Source: Ottowia sp.
Lineage (GTDB): Bacteria > Pseudomonadota > Gammaproteobacteria > Burkholderiales > Burkholderiaceae_C
Direction: 5' to 3'
NCBI GenBank assembly: GCA_023228705.1
Contig: JALOAS010000005.1
Coordinates: forward strand, 1 to 62,955
DNA: 62,955 nt
How positions within the stretch are numbered: the first letter of the stretch is position 1; each line of letters begins with the position of its first letter. Of this stretch, positions 44,533 through 52,528 are shown in pieces. The translations under genes were made by a program, and so were the position numbers. Under the pieces are notes generated by a model. It was not told where the DNA came from. It saw only the letters and a list, made by a program, of their open reading frames with translations, and ran no database searches.

Positions 44533-44910
44533 TCAGTTGGCCTGGCCCTTTTTCCAGGACCGCGCCCCGCCCATGACATGAAAATGCAGGTGCGCCACCT
44601 CCTGCCCGCCCTCCAGGCCGGTGTTGACCATGATGCGAAAGCCTCCGTCCGGGTACGGATTGCAGCCCTGCTCCATGGCCAGCCGGGGCGCAAGCCCCAG
44701 GATGCGGCCCAGCAGCGCCTGGTGCCCCTCGTCCACGTGCAGCATGGACTCCAGGTGCACCTTGGGCAGGATCAGGAAATGCACCGGCGCCCCGGGTGCG
44801 ATGTCGTGAAACGCCAGCAGTTCCTCGTCCTCATAGACTTTCTTGCACGGCAGGTCGCCGGCAATGATCTTGCAGAAGACGCAATCTGGATCGGATGCGG
44901 CAGCAGTCAC
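44533..44910 (-). CDS. hinT: HIT-family nucleotide phosphoramidase-like protein
   Basis: 125-residue histidine triad protein. The active site motif HLHFHVMGG is near the C-terminus. The N-terminal DCVFCKIIAGDLP contains the zinc-type Cys pair of Hint proteins. It probably hydrolyses nucleoside phosphoramidates. It lies between tatA and hisE, as is common in betaproteobacteria. Length is normal. Confidence 0.93.
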   Translation of the reverse strand: MTAAASDPDCVFCKIIAGDLPCKKVYEDEELLAFHDIAPGAPVHFLILPKVHLESMLHVDEGHQALLGRILGLAPRLAMEQGCNPYPDGGFRIMVNTGLEGGQEVAHLHFHVMGGARSWKKGQAN

Positions 44911-44920
44911 TCAAGACTCC

Positions 44921-45313
44921 TCATGAATACATGGGCCGCGCCGCGTTCATGCGCAGCATGCCCTTGACGATGCGGTACAGGAACCACACCGACACGACGG
45001 TCCAGGCAAGCAGCCCGGGCAGCAGGAACAGCAGGAACAGCGGCAGCGTGACCACGTAAAAGAACCCGGCCCACAGCACCGAGCGGATGCGCCACCTGAA
45101 GTGGCTGGCATGCCAGGTACCAAAGGCATCGTCGCGCTTGACCAAGTCGATGATCAGCGCAATCACCAGCAGCACGATACTGGCCTGGGCGCCCGGGATC
45201 ACCGCCGCAATGGCAACGATGAAGTGCAGCAGGTAGCTGACCAGCCCCCAGGCGCGCAGCGCGTCGTCGTCGCCTGCCGGCGGCTGGACATCGAAAATGG
45301 GGTCATTTCTCAT
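44921..45313 (-). CDS. DUF4870-like small membrane protein
   Basis: 130-residue protein with three hydrophobic helices (LVSYLLHFIVAIAAVIPGA, IVLLVIALIIDLV, then a long C-terminal hydrophobic stretch) and HASHFRWRIRS between helices. This is the Tic20/DUF4870-like pattern. ATG 45313 starts MRNDPIFDVQPP; a longer frame upstream is antisense or overlapping with hisE and was not used. Stop lies 10 bp before hinT. Function unknown. Confidence 0.78.
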   Translation of the reverse strand: MRNDPIFDVQPPAGDDDALRAWGLVSYLLHFIVAIAAVIPGAQASIVLLVIALIIDLVKRDDAFGTWHASHFRWRIRSVLWAGFFYVVTLPLFLLFLLPGLLAWTVVSVWFLYRIVKGMLRMNAARPMYS

Positions 45314-45371
45314 GTTGCGGCTCCTGTTGGCGGCGGGGTCCTGCAGTGCGCGCTGCCCGCACGCGCCCCGG

Positions 45372-45722
45372 TCACGACGCCTTGCGGCGCGCCTTTTCCT
45401 CCAGCCCGGAGAGGCCTTCCCGCCGCGCCAGTTCGGCAAGCACGTCGGCGGCGGCCAGGTCATAGTACGCCAGCGCGACCAGGGTGTGGAACCACAGGTC
45501 GGCGGCTTCGGAGACGATGCGCTCGCGCGCGCCGCCCTGCTCGACGTTCTTGGCGGCAATGACCAGCTCGGTGGCCTCTTCGCCTATCTTTTTCAGGAAG
45601 ACGTCGGGGCCGCGCTGCAGGAGGCCGGCGACGTAGCTGCTCGCGGCATCGCCGCCCGCGCCCGGCCTGCGGCTGGCAATCACCTGCGAGAGGCGGGCGA
45701 GCACGTCCGGCGTCATCTTCAT
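45372..45722 (-). CDS. hisE: Phosphoribosyl-ATP diphosphatase HisE
   Basis: 116-residue all-alpha MazG-like enzyme for step 2 of histidine synthesis. KKIGEEATELVIAAKN carries the acidic metal-binding residues and EAADLWFHTLVAL the second set. It starts 4 bp after the hisI stop, so the two are coupled. Encoded separately from hisI, as in most betaproteobacteria. Confidence 0.95.
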   Translation of the reverse strand: MKMTPDVLARLSQVIASRRPGAGGDAASSYVAGLLQRGPDVFLKKIGEEATELVIAAKNVEQGGARERIVSEAADLWFHTLVALAYYDLAAADVLAELARREGLSGLEEKARRKAS

Positions 45723-45726
45723 GCCT

Positions 45727-46116
45727 TCAGGTATAGATGGAACCGGGATCTTTCAAGACCGGGTCCACCGCCTGCCAGGCGCCGTCCTCAAGAACGCTGA
45801 AAAAACAGCTGTGCCGGCCGGTGTGGCAGGCAATGCCCGGATCGTGACCTTCCTGCGTGACCTTGAGCAGCACGACGTCGCGGTCGCAGTCGATGCGGAT
45901 TTCGTGGACCCGCTGCACGTGGCCGGACTGCTCGCCCTTGAACCACAGCCGCTGCCGCGAGCGGCTGAAATAGACGGCGCGCCCCAGCGCAGCCGTCTGC
46001 GCCAGCGCGTCGCGGTTCATCCAGGCCAGCATCAGCACATCGCCCGTCCCGGCTTCCTGCGCAATGGCCGGCACCAGCCCCTGCCCGTCCCACGCCACTT
46101 GATCCAGCCAGCTCAT
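45727..46116 (-). CDS. hisI: Phosphoribosyl-AMP cyclohydrolase HisI
   Basis: 129-residue step 3 enzyme. The motifs VLMLAWMNRDALAQT, then SRSRQRLWFKGEQSGHVQ, DCDRDVVLLKV and CHTGRHSCFF hold the zinc cysteines and magnesium aspartates. The frame continues upstream into repeat sequence, but MSWLDQVAWDGQGLVPA at ATG 46116 is the family start. It is separated from hisF by gdhA and about 960 bp of repeats, unlike the usual contiguous operon. Confidence 0.95.
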   Translation of the reverse strand: MSWLDQVAWDGQGLVPAIAQEAGTGDVLMLAWMNRDALAQTAALGRAVYFSRSRQRLWFKGEQSGHVQRVHEIRIDCDRDVVLLKVTQEGHDPGIACHTGRHSCFFSVLEDGAWQAVDPVLKDPGSIYT

Positions 46117-46286
46117 GGCCCCATTGTCCGCGATTCGCGCGTCGGCTGGCAAGCCCTTTGTGACACCAAAAGCGTCCAGCGTTGAGCGTTTGGCGTCCAG
46201 CGAAGCCACGCCAAACGCTTAACGCTCAACCTCTTCCACAGCATCGGCCAGGGTGCTGGCCTCCGGACGACCGTTGGTCGTCCAGG

Positions 46287-46338
46287 GTCATCGCGGCGCA
46301 GCCGCAATCATCGATGCGCCAGCGAGGTCATCCGTCAT
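46287..46338. repeat. Dispersed hairpin repeat (type A), copy 3
   Basis: GTCATCGCGGCGCAGCCGC at the left and GGTCATCCGTCAT at 46326-46338. Heptamer-like pieces and a CATCGGCCAGGGTGCTGGCC stretch, like that near 32090, precede it from about 46170. Confidence 0.72.
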
Positions 46339-46412
46339 GCGCCACGCTCAACGCCAAACGCTCAACCTCCCCATGGCGCCCTCGCCGCGATTTCCCGCTG
46401 ATGACCGATGAT

Positions 46413-46646
46413 CCTAGATTCAGCAGTCGAACGCTGCCTGGTGTGCATATCTTGTTGTGATCAAAGGAAAAGCCAAGCTTGCACGAGCACACCATTTTGA
46501 TGACCACGCCATGCACCCGATCGCACAGCGCTGGACGCGCCATGCTGCGTTGCTCCGCCTTGCAGACAGTAGTCTGCCGCGTTGTCGCGCCTTGCCTGGC
46601 ACGCCCATCGCAGCGCGCTCGAACGCATCCAACTACTGAATCTAGG
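46413..46646. mobile_element. MITE-like element with CCTAGATTCAG termini
   Basis: The left end reads CCTAGATTCAGCAGT, and the right end, read on the other strand, CCTAGATTCAGTAGT: 14 of 15 match. The 234-bp body has no coding potential. It is embedded in a dispersed repeat: GATGAT lies immediately before it (46407-46412). Its right end overlaps the left end of the next element by three bases. Confidence 0.65.
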
Positions 46647-46829
46647 AGTCTGTCGGGCTTTGGCGATCGTAGCGTTCTCGAAGAGCGGCGAAGCCAACCG
46701 AGTGGGAAAGCGAGGACAGTTTTGTTTGATTTTGAGGCGCATAGCCCAGCTATGCAACGAAAAAGCGGGCAAAAATGGACCGCTTCTCCCACCGGCGCAG
46801 TAGATTGGACCAAAGTCCGACAGGCTCCT
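46644..46829. mobile_element. MITE-like element with AGGAG(T/C)CTGTCGG termini
   Basis: The ends are AGGAGTCTGTCGGGCTTTGG (46644-46663) and, reverse-complemented, AGGAGCCTGTCGGACTTTGG (46810-46829), 18 of 20 identical. The body shares GGGCTTTGGCGATC and an ATAGCCC(A)GCTAT hairpin with the copA/copZ element, so the two belong to related families. GATGAT follows at 46832-46837. Confidence 0.72.
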
Positions 46830-46831
46830 GG

Positions 46832-47044
46832 GATGATCCCGGCCCTTGCGGGCCCTGGATGAAAGCCGCCTGCGGCGGCTGATGAAGGTTTGGCGTCAAG
46901 CGTTCAGCGTCCAGCGTAAGCCCATCACGCTCAACGCTCAACGCTCAACGCCCAACGCTCAACCTCCCCATAACGCTCAACCTCCCCATCATGGCGGCGC
47001 AGCCGCGGTCATTGATGCCGCGCAGCGGCAAGATCATCCGTCAT
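46832..47044. repeat. Dispersed repeats: type B unit, heptamers and type A copy 4
   Basis: From 46832 the interrupted repeat resumes (GATGATCCCGGCCCTTGCGG and the GCCGCCTGCGGCGGC hairpin). A heptamer run on the minus strand follows near 46925-46985. A type A unit then lies at 46988-47044, ending GATCATCCGTCAT. It fills the space up to the gdhA stop. Confidence 0.72.
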
Positions 47045-47074
47045 GAGCGCCCAACGCCCAACGCTCAACCTCTT

Positions 47075-48412
47075 CTACAGCACGCCCTGCGCCAGCATGG
47101 CGTCGGCAATCTTGACAAAGGCCGCCACGTTGGCGCCCTGCATGTAGTTGATCCGCCCGTCCGGCTGCTCGCCATGGCGCACGCAGTTGCCGTGTATGTC
47201 CTTCATGATGTCGCGCAGGCGTACGTCCACCTCGCCGTGCGACCAGGCCAGGCGGATCGCGTTCTGGCACATCTCCAGCCCGGAGGTGGCCACGCCGCCG
47301 GCGTTGCTGGCCTTGCCCGGCGCGTACAGCACGCCGGCGTCCAGGAACAGGTGCGCAGCGTCCAGCGTGCACGGCATGTTGGCACCCTCGGCAACGCAGG
47401 ACACGCCGCCGGTCATGAGGCGCCGCGCGTCGTCGGCGTCCAGCTCGTTCTGCGTGGCGCAGGGCAGCGCAACGTCCACGGGCACGTGCCACGGCCGCTT
47501 GCCCGCTTCAAACGCCAGCTTGTGCTGGCTGCAGAAGTCGGCCAGCCGCCCGCGCTGCACGTTCTTGAACTCCATGAGTTCGGCCAGCAGCGGCTGGCTG
47601 ATGCCCTGGTCGCAGACCAGCGTGCCGCCGGAGTCCGACAGCGTGACCACGCGCGCGCCCTGCTCCAGCGCCTTGGCGCAGGCGTACTGTGCCACGTTGC
47701 CGGCGCCGGAGATGCTGACGCGCTTGCCCTCCAGGCTGGTGCGCTGGCGGCGCAGCATTTCCTCGACAAAGTACACCAACCCGTAGCCGGTGGATTCGGG
47801 CCGCATGAGGCTGCCGCCAAAGGCGATGCCCTTGCCGGTGAAGATGCCGCTGGCGTCGTTGCTGAGCTTTTTCATCATGCCGGCCATGTAGCCGACCTCG
47901 CGCGCGCCCACGCCTATGTCGCCGGCCGGCACGTCGGTGTTGGGACCCAGGTGGCGGAACAGCTCCTGCACCAGCGCCTGGCAGAAGCGCATGACCTCGC
48001 CGTCGGACTTGCCCTTGGGGTCAAAGTCGCTGCCGCCCTTGGCGCCGCCCATGGGCAGCGTGGTCAGCGCGTTCTTGAAGGTCTGCTCAAAGCCCAGGAA
48101 CTTGAGGATGGACAGGTTGACCGTGGGATGAAAGCGCATGCCGCCCTTGTACGGGCCTATGGCCATGCTGTGCTGCACGCGGAACGCGCGGTTGACGCGG
48201 GTGCGGCCCCGGTCGTCGACCCAGGCCACGCGAAACTGCACCACCCGGTCCGGCTCGACCAGCCGCTGCAGCAGCCCGTGCCCACGGTACTGCGGCTGCT
48301 TTTGCAGGAACGGCCACAGCGACAGCATGACCTCGCGCACCGCCTGCAGGAATTCGGGCTGGTCCGGGTCGCGCCTGCGCACGGCGTCCATGAACTCTTC
48401 CAAATCAGGCAT
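47075..48412 (-). CDS. gdhA: NADP-specific glutamate dehydrogenase
   Basis: About 445 residues, hexameric type, strongly like E. coli GdhA. The catalytic lysine is in GPYKGGMRFHP and GGAKGGSDFDPKGKS. The Rossmann part contains SISGAGNVAQYA. C-terminal ANMPCTLDA, APGKASNAGGVATSGLEM are typical. It makes glutamate from 2-oxoglutarate and ammonia. ATG 48412 and an in-frame TTG at 48418 are both possible starts; AAGGAG (48425-48430) is better spaced from the TTG. It sits 113 bp after hisF inside the his cluster, where no gdhA is usual. Confidence 0.96.
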   Translation of the reverse strand: MPDLEEFMDAVRRRDPDQPEFLQAVREVMLSLWPFLQKQPQYRGHGLLQRLVEPDRVVQFRVAWVDDRGRTRVNRAFRVQHSMAIGPYKGGMRFHPTVNLSILKFLGFEQTFKNALTTLPMGGAKGGSDFDPKGKSDGEVMRFCQALVQELFRHLGPNTDVPAGDIGVGAREVGYMAGMMKKLSNDASGIFTGKGIAFGGSLMRPESTGYGLVYFVEEMLRRQRTSLEGKRVSISGAGNVAQYACAKALEQGARVVTLSDSGGTLVCDQGISQPLLAELMEFKNVQRGRLADFCSQHKLAFEAGKRPWHVPVDVALPCATQNELDADDARRLMTGGVSCVAEGANMPCTLDAAHLFLDAGVLYAPGKASNAGGVATSGLEMCQNAIRLAWSHGEVDVRLRDIMKDIHGNCVRHGEQPDGRINYMQGANVAAFVKIADAMLAQGVL

Positions 48413-48525
48413 CTTCAATCCGTTCTCCTTGAGCGTTGCCCGGTGGCGTGGGCAACGCCGCCCGGCAGAAAATCAGCGCGCAGCGCGGCGCCGGCAGGCC
48501 CGGCCGCGACGCGCCGCTGCAGCGG

Positions 48526-49305
48526 CTACAGACGGACCGCGATGCCGCGGCCGGCCAAGTACTGCTTGACCTCGGCAATGCGCAGCGTGCCAAAGTGAAA
48601 GACGCTGGCGGCCAGCACGGCGTCCGCGCCACCCTTTTCCAAGCCGTCAGCCAGATGCTCCAGTGTACCGGCGCCGCCCGAGGCGATGACCGGCACGGAA
48701 ACCGCGTCGCTGACGGCCCGCGTCAGCGCCAGGTCAAAGCCGTCCTGCGTGCCGTCGCGGTCTATGCTGGTGAGCAGGATCTCGCCGGCGCCCAGCTCGG
48801 CCACCTCGCGCGCCCACGCCACCACATCGCGCCCCGCGTTGCGCTGGCCGCCGTAGCTGTATACGTCCCAGCCGGCGCCGCGCTCGGCCTGCTCCGGCCC
48901 CTTGCGCTCGCCGGCGTCTATGGCCACCACCAGGCGCTGGCTGCCGTAGCGCCACGCCGCGTCAGAAACAAGCTGCGGGTTGGCAATGGCCGCTGAATTG
49001 AACCCCACCTTGTCGGCACCAGCGTCCAGCAGGCGGCCGATGTCGGCCAGCCCATGGACGCCGCCACCCACGGTCAGCGGAATCGACAGGCGCGCGGCCA
49101 CCGCCTGGATGACCGGCAGCATGAGGTCGCTGCCCTCGGTGGTTGCGGTGATGTCCAGCAGCGTGAGCTCGTCCGCGCCCTGCTCGTCGTAGCGCTGGGC
49201 GATTTCAACCGGGTCGCCGGCGTCGCGCAGTTCAACAAATTTGACACCCTTGACGACGCGGCCGTGGGTCACGTCCAGGCAGGGAATCACGCGTCTTGCG
49301 TGCAT
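48526..49305 (-). CDS. hisF: Imidazole glycerol phosphate synthase subunit HisF
   Basis: 259-residue cyclase subunit, a (beta/alpha)8 barrel. The catalytic Asp are in IPCLDV and VVAIDAG, and the ammonia-gate residues Arg, Glu, Lys and Glu are present in ARRVIP, GADELTLLD, GADKVGFNS and GAGEILLTS. ATG 49305 follows GGAG; an in-frame TTG lies two codons up. Its glutaminase partner HisH is not encoded in this cluster. It lies 2 bp after hisA. Confidence 0.95.
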   Translation of the reverse strand: MHARRVIPCLDVTHGRVVKGVKFVELRDAGDPVEIAQRYDEQGADELTLLDITATTEGSDLMLPVIQAVAARLSIPLTVGGGVHGLADIGRLLDAGADKVGFNSAAIANPQLVSDAAWRYGSQRLVVAIDAGERKGPEQAERGAGWDVYSYGGQRNAGRDVVAWAREVAELGAGEILLTSIDRDGTQDGFDLALTRAVSDAVSVPVIASGGAGTLEHLADGLEKGGADAVLAASVFHFGTLRIAEVKQYLAGRGIAVRL

Positions 49306-49307
49306 GT

Positions 49308-50051
49308 TCAATCTCCGGCAAGCTGGTCGGCGCGCTCCTGGGCCGCGGCAAAGTCAAGCGCCCCGGAATAAATCGCCCGACCGCAGATGACGCCCTCCAC
49401 CCCGTCTTCATTGACTGCGCACAGTGCCTCGATGTCGGCCAGGCCAGCCAGGCCACCGGAGGCAATCACCGGCACGTCCACCGCACGGGCCAGGTCCACG
49501 GTCTGCGCCACGTTGATGCCGCTGAGCATGCCGTCGCGGCCGATATCTGTGTAGATGATCGCGGCCACGCCCCACTGCTCGAACTTGCGCGCAAGGTCGG
49601 TGGCGTCGTGCCGCGTGAGCTTGCTCCAGCCGTGCGTGGCCACCCGGCCGTCACGCGCGTCCAGGCCGGCGATCACGTGCCCCTCAAAGGCCGCGCAGGC
49701 ATCCTGCGCAAAGCCCGGGTTCTTGACTGCGGCGGTGCCGATGATGACGTAGTCCACGCCCAGGTCCAGGTAGCGCTCGATGGTGTCCAGGTCGCGGATG
49801 CCACCGCCCAGCTGCACGGGGATCTCGCCGTCCACCTCGTCCAGGATGGCGCGGATCGCCGCCAGGTTGCGCGGCTCGCCGGCAAAGGCGCCGTTCAGGT
49901 CAACCACGTGCAGGCGCCGCGCACCCTGGTCGAGCCAGTGCGCCGCCATGGCGGCCGGGTTTTCACCGAAGGTGGTGACCTGGTTCATGTCACCTTGCTT
50001 GAGACGCACGCAGCGGCCGTCCTTGAGGTCGATGGCGGGAATGAGCAACAT
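49308..50051 (-). CDS. hisA: Phosphoribosylformimino-5-aminoimidazole carboxamide ribotide isomerase HisA
   Basis: 247-residue barrel enzyme. The opening MLLIPAIDLKDGRCVRLKQG carries the catalytic Asp; VQLGGGIRD and IYTDIGRDGMLSG bind the two phosphates and hold the second Asp. It is the isomerase before HisF. Normally hisH lies directly upstream; here the next gene upstream is hisB, 221 bp away, with no hisH. Confidence 0.95.
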   Translation of the reverse strand: MLLIPAIDLKDGRCVRLKQGDMNQVTTFGENPAAMAAHWLDQGARRLHVVDLNGAFAGEPRNLAAIRAILDEVDGEIPVQLGGGIRDLDTIERYLDLGVDYVIIGTAAVKNPGFAQDACAAFEGHVIAGLDARDGRVATHGWSKLTRHDATDLARKFEQWGVAAIIYTDIGRDGMLSGINVAQTVDLARAVDVPVIASGGLAGLADIEALCAVNEDGVEGVICGRAIYSGALDFAAAQERADQLAGD

Positions 50052-50272
50052 GTCGAAACTGGAAAATGAAGACGGAAAAAAGGGGAATGCGTCGTGCGCG
50101 GGCGGCAGCAGCGCGGGCCTCGGCAGATGCGCCGGATGTTGGAGCTGGATGTCGCGTTAACGTGGCCGGTGGGTTCGGTTGCCAGTGGGATCGGCTGCAA
50201 AAATGGTAGCGCCTGCGTTTTGGCAGGTAAAGAGAAAACCCCATCCTGTGTTGGCAAAACCACAGCCAGATG
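50052..50272. other. Gap between hisB and hisA where hisH is usually encoded
   Basis: 221 bp with no open frame related to glutamine amidotransferase: no GxCxG nucleophile motif or His-x-Glu end is found on either strand. Composition is lower in GC near 50070-50090 and 50200-50260. I see no remnant of hisH. Confidence 0.7.
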
Positions 50273-50869
50273 CTACAGCGCGCCCTTGGTCGAGGGGATC
50301 TGTCCGGCCATGCGCAAATCTGGCGCCAGCGCCATGCGCAGCGCACGACCAAACGCCTTGAAGATGGTCTCTATCTGGTGGTGCGCGTTCACGCCCTTGA
50401 GGTTGTCCACGTGCAGCGTCACCCCGGCGTGGTTGACAAACCCCTGGAAGAATTCGTGCAGCAGCTGCGTGTCAAAGCTGCCCACGATGGCACTGGTCAG
50501 CTGCATGCTGGTGTACAGCCCCGGCCGGCCGGAGAAATCCACCACCACGCGCGACAGCGCCTCGTCCAGCGGCACCAGGCTGTGCCCGTAGCGCGTCAGG
50601 CCGAGCTTGTCGCCCACGGCCTGCCGCATGGCCTGGCCCAGGGTTATGCCCACGTCCTCCACCGTGTGGTGGCCGTCTATGTGCAAGTCGCCCTTGGCCT
50701 GCACGTACAGGTCGATCAGCCCGTGGCGCGCAATCTGGTCCAGCATGTGGTCTAAAAAGCCAATGCCAGTCTCCAGCTGCGCCTGCCCGGTCCCGTCCAG
50801 GTTCAGGCGCACGACGATCTGCGTCTCGGCCGTGTTGCGCGAGACTTCAGCGGTGCGTAGCGTGTTCAT
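50273..50869 (-). CDS. hisB: Imidazoleglycerol-phosphate dehydratase HisB
   Basis: 198-residue manganese enzyme, single-domain type. The two family signatures are visible: FLDHMLDQIARHG with DLHIDGHHTVEDVG, and FQGFVNHAGVTLHV with NAHHQIETIFKAFGRAL. ATG 50869 is chosen because MNTLRTAEVSRNTAETQIVV is the normal opening. It lies 37 bp after hisC. Confidence 0.95.
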   Translation of the reverse strand: MNTLRTAEVSRNTAETQIVVRLNLDGTGQAQLETGIGFLDHMLDQIARHGLIDLYVQAKGDLHIDGHHTVEDVGITLGQAMRQAVGDKLGLTRYGHSLVPLDEALSRVVVDFSGRPGLYTSMQLTSAIVGSFDTQLLHEFFQGFVNHAGVTLHVDNLKGVNAHHQIETIFKAFGRALRMALAPDLRMAGQIPSTKGAL

Positions 50870-50906
50870 GGTGGCCAAAACTCCGTTCAACCTGGATTCC
50901 GCAAGT

Positions 50907-51977
50907 TCAATCTGAAAGAGTATCACGCAAGGCGGCCAGCAGCGCATCGACCTGCTCGTCGGTGCCTATGCTGATGCGCAAGAAGGACGCGATGCGCACC
51001 GGCTGCGTGAAATGGCGCACGAGCACGCGGCGCCGGCGCAGCGCCTGCGCCAGCTCGGCGCCGTCGCGGCCGGGAAAGCTGGCAAAGAGGAAATTCGCCT
51101 GCGACGGCAAGACATGGGCGCCCAGGTCCCGCAGGCGGCCGGCAAGGCGATCGCGCGTGGCCATGATGCGGGCGCGGGTCTGCTCGAGCCAGGCCACGTC
51201 CTGCATCGCCGCCTGTGCTCCGGCCTGCGCCAGGCGCCCCAGCGGGTACGAGTTGAAACTGTCCTTGACGCGCGTGAGCCCGGCGATCAGGTGCGCCTGC
51301 CCCAGCGCGTAGCCCACGCGCAGGCCGGCCAGCGCGTGCGACTTGGACAGCGTGCGCACCACCAGCAACTGCGGGTACTCGGCCACGAGCGCGGCAGCCG
51401 ATTCGGCGCCGAAGTCGACGTAGGCCTCGTCCAGCACCACCACGCTGCCGGCATTGCCCGCGAGCAGGCGCCGGATCTCGGACAGCGGCAGCGCCATGCC
51501 GGTGGGCGCGTTGGGGTTGGCCAGCACGATGCCGCCATTGCTGCCGGCCTGCAGGTAGTCATCCACGCGCACGCCAAAGTCATCAGCCAGCGGCAAGGGC
51601 CGGCTGGCAATGCCGTAGAGCCGGGCATAGACTGGATAAAAACTGTACGTGATATCCGGGTAAAGGATGGGCGCCGAGTGCTGCAGCAGGGCCATGAACG
51701 CATGCGCCAGCACTTCGTCGGAGCCGTTGCCGACAAACACCTGGGAGGCATCCAGGCCATGATGCGCTGCCATGGCCTGGCGCAGCGCCACGGCCTGCGG
51801 GTCGGGGTACAGGCGCAGGCTGTCCGCCGTGGCCGCCGCCAGCGCCTGCAATACTGCGGAACTGGGTCCGTAGGGGCATTCGTTGGTGTTGAGCTTGACC
51901 AGGCCGGCCACCTTGGGCTGCTCGCCTGGGACGTAGGGCGTGAGCGTGTGGACGACGGGGCTCCAATAGTGGCTCAT
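50907..51977 (-). CDS. hisC: Histidinol-phosphate aminotransferase HisC
   Basis: 356-residue PLP enzyme of aminotransferase class I/II. Landmarks are KLNTNECPYGPS at the N-terminus, FVGNGSDEVL, ANPNAPTG, VVLDEAYVDF, the PLP lysine in LSKSHALAGLRVGY and the late RISIGT. It is the first his gene on the left-transcribed block; hisG and hisD, usual upstream partners, are absent here and replaced by repeat DNA and an MCP gene. Confidence 0.95.
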   Translation of the reverse strand: MSHYWSPVVHTLTPYVPGEQPKVAGLVKLNTNECPYGPSSAVLQALAAATADSLRLYPDPQAVALRQAMAAHHGLDASQVFVGNGSDEVLAHAFMALLQHSAPILYPDITYSFYPVYARLYGIASRPLPLADDFGVRVDDYLQAGSNGGIVLANPNAPTGMALPLSEIRRLLAGNAGSVVVLDEAYVDFGAESAAALVAEYPQLLVVRTLSKSHALAGLRVGYALGQAHLIAGLTRVKDSFNSYPLGRLAQAGAQAAMQDVAWLEQTRARIMATRDRLAGRLRDLGAHVLPSQANFLFASFPGRDGAELAQALRRRRVLVRHFTQPVRIASFLRISIGTDEQVDALLAALRDTLSD

Positions 51978-52528
51978 GATGCTGGGTTCAGCCTGGATTC
52001 AGTTGGATGCGCAGGGGCGTGCTGCGGCGGACGCCCGTGCGCGAGGCGGAGCAACGCAGCGTGGCGCGTCCGGCGCGGTGCAATGGTGCGCATGACGCAT
52101 TCACCAAAACGGTGATTCTGGAAAATGTCAAATGACGAATTGCCACAGCAGGTCATTACCAGAAACCAGAAACAGACGGTCAACCATGCGGAATCCAGGA
52201 TCATGGCGGCGCAGCCGCCGTCATTGCCGCCGCGCAGCGGCGAGGTCATCCGTCATGCGCTTGGGAGTTGCCGAGCATTGTTTCCAAGCAGGCCGGTCAC
52301 TGTCAATACGGCAGCAGCGCTCGCGCGGCAAGCACAAGCTGGTGATGATAAGCGCAAACCCGATCGCGCAAGTCTTCGGGGCGCATCAACATCCAATCGG
52401 GCCACGAGAACCCAGGCACTGTGTCACAAGAACGCCCGCCGTTTGCTGGCTGCACGCCAGCGCGCGCGCGGGTCTTCGAGATGGGTGTCCGTTGTCTTTT
52501 TCGCTAACCTCCCATCGCGGCGGCGCAG
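51978..52528. other. Gene-free stretch upstream of hisC
   Basis: 551 bp without a credible gene. It contains a type A dispersed repeat at 52200-52256 and ATGGGTGTCCGTTGTC at 52481-52496, which resembles REP-like sequences near the RAYT fragments at 57573 and 60234. hisD and hisG, expected here by comparison with other Burkholderiales, are missing, so this is a likely rearrangement junction. Confidence 0.6.
52200..52256. repeat. Dispersed hairpin repeat (type A), copy 5
   Basis: ATCATGGCGGCGCAGCCGCC at the left, then GTCATTGCCGCCGCGCAGCG, ending GGTCATCCGTCAT (52244-52256). Very close to the copies at 32256 and 46988. Confidence 0.75.
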
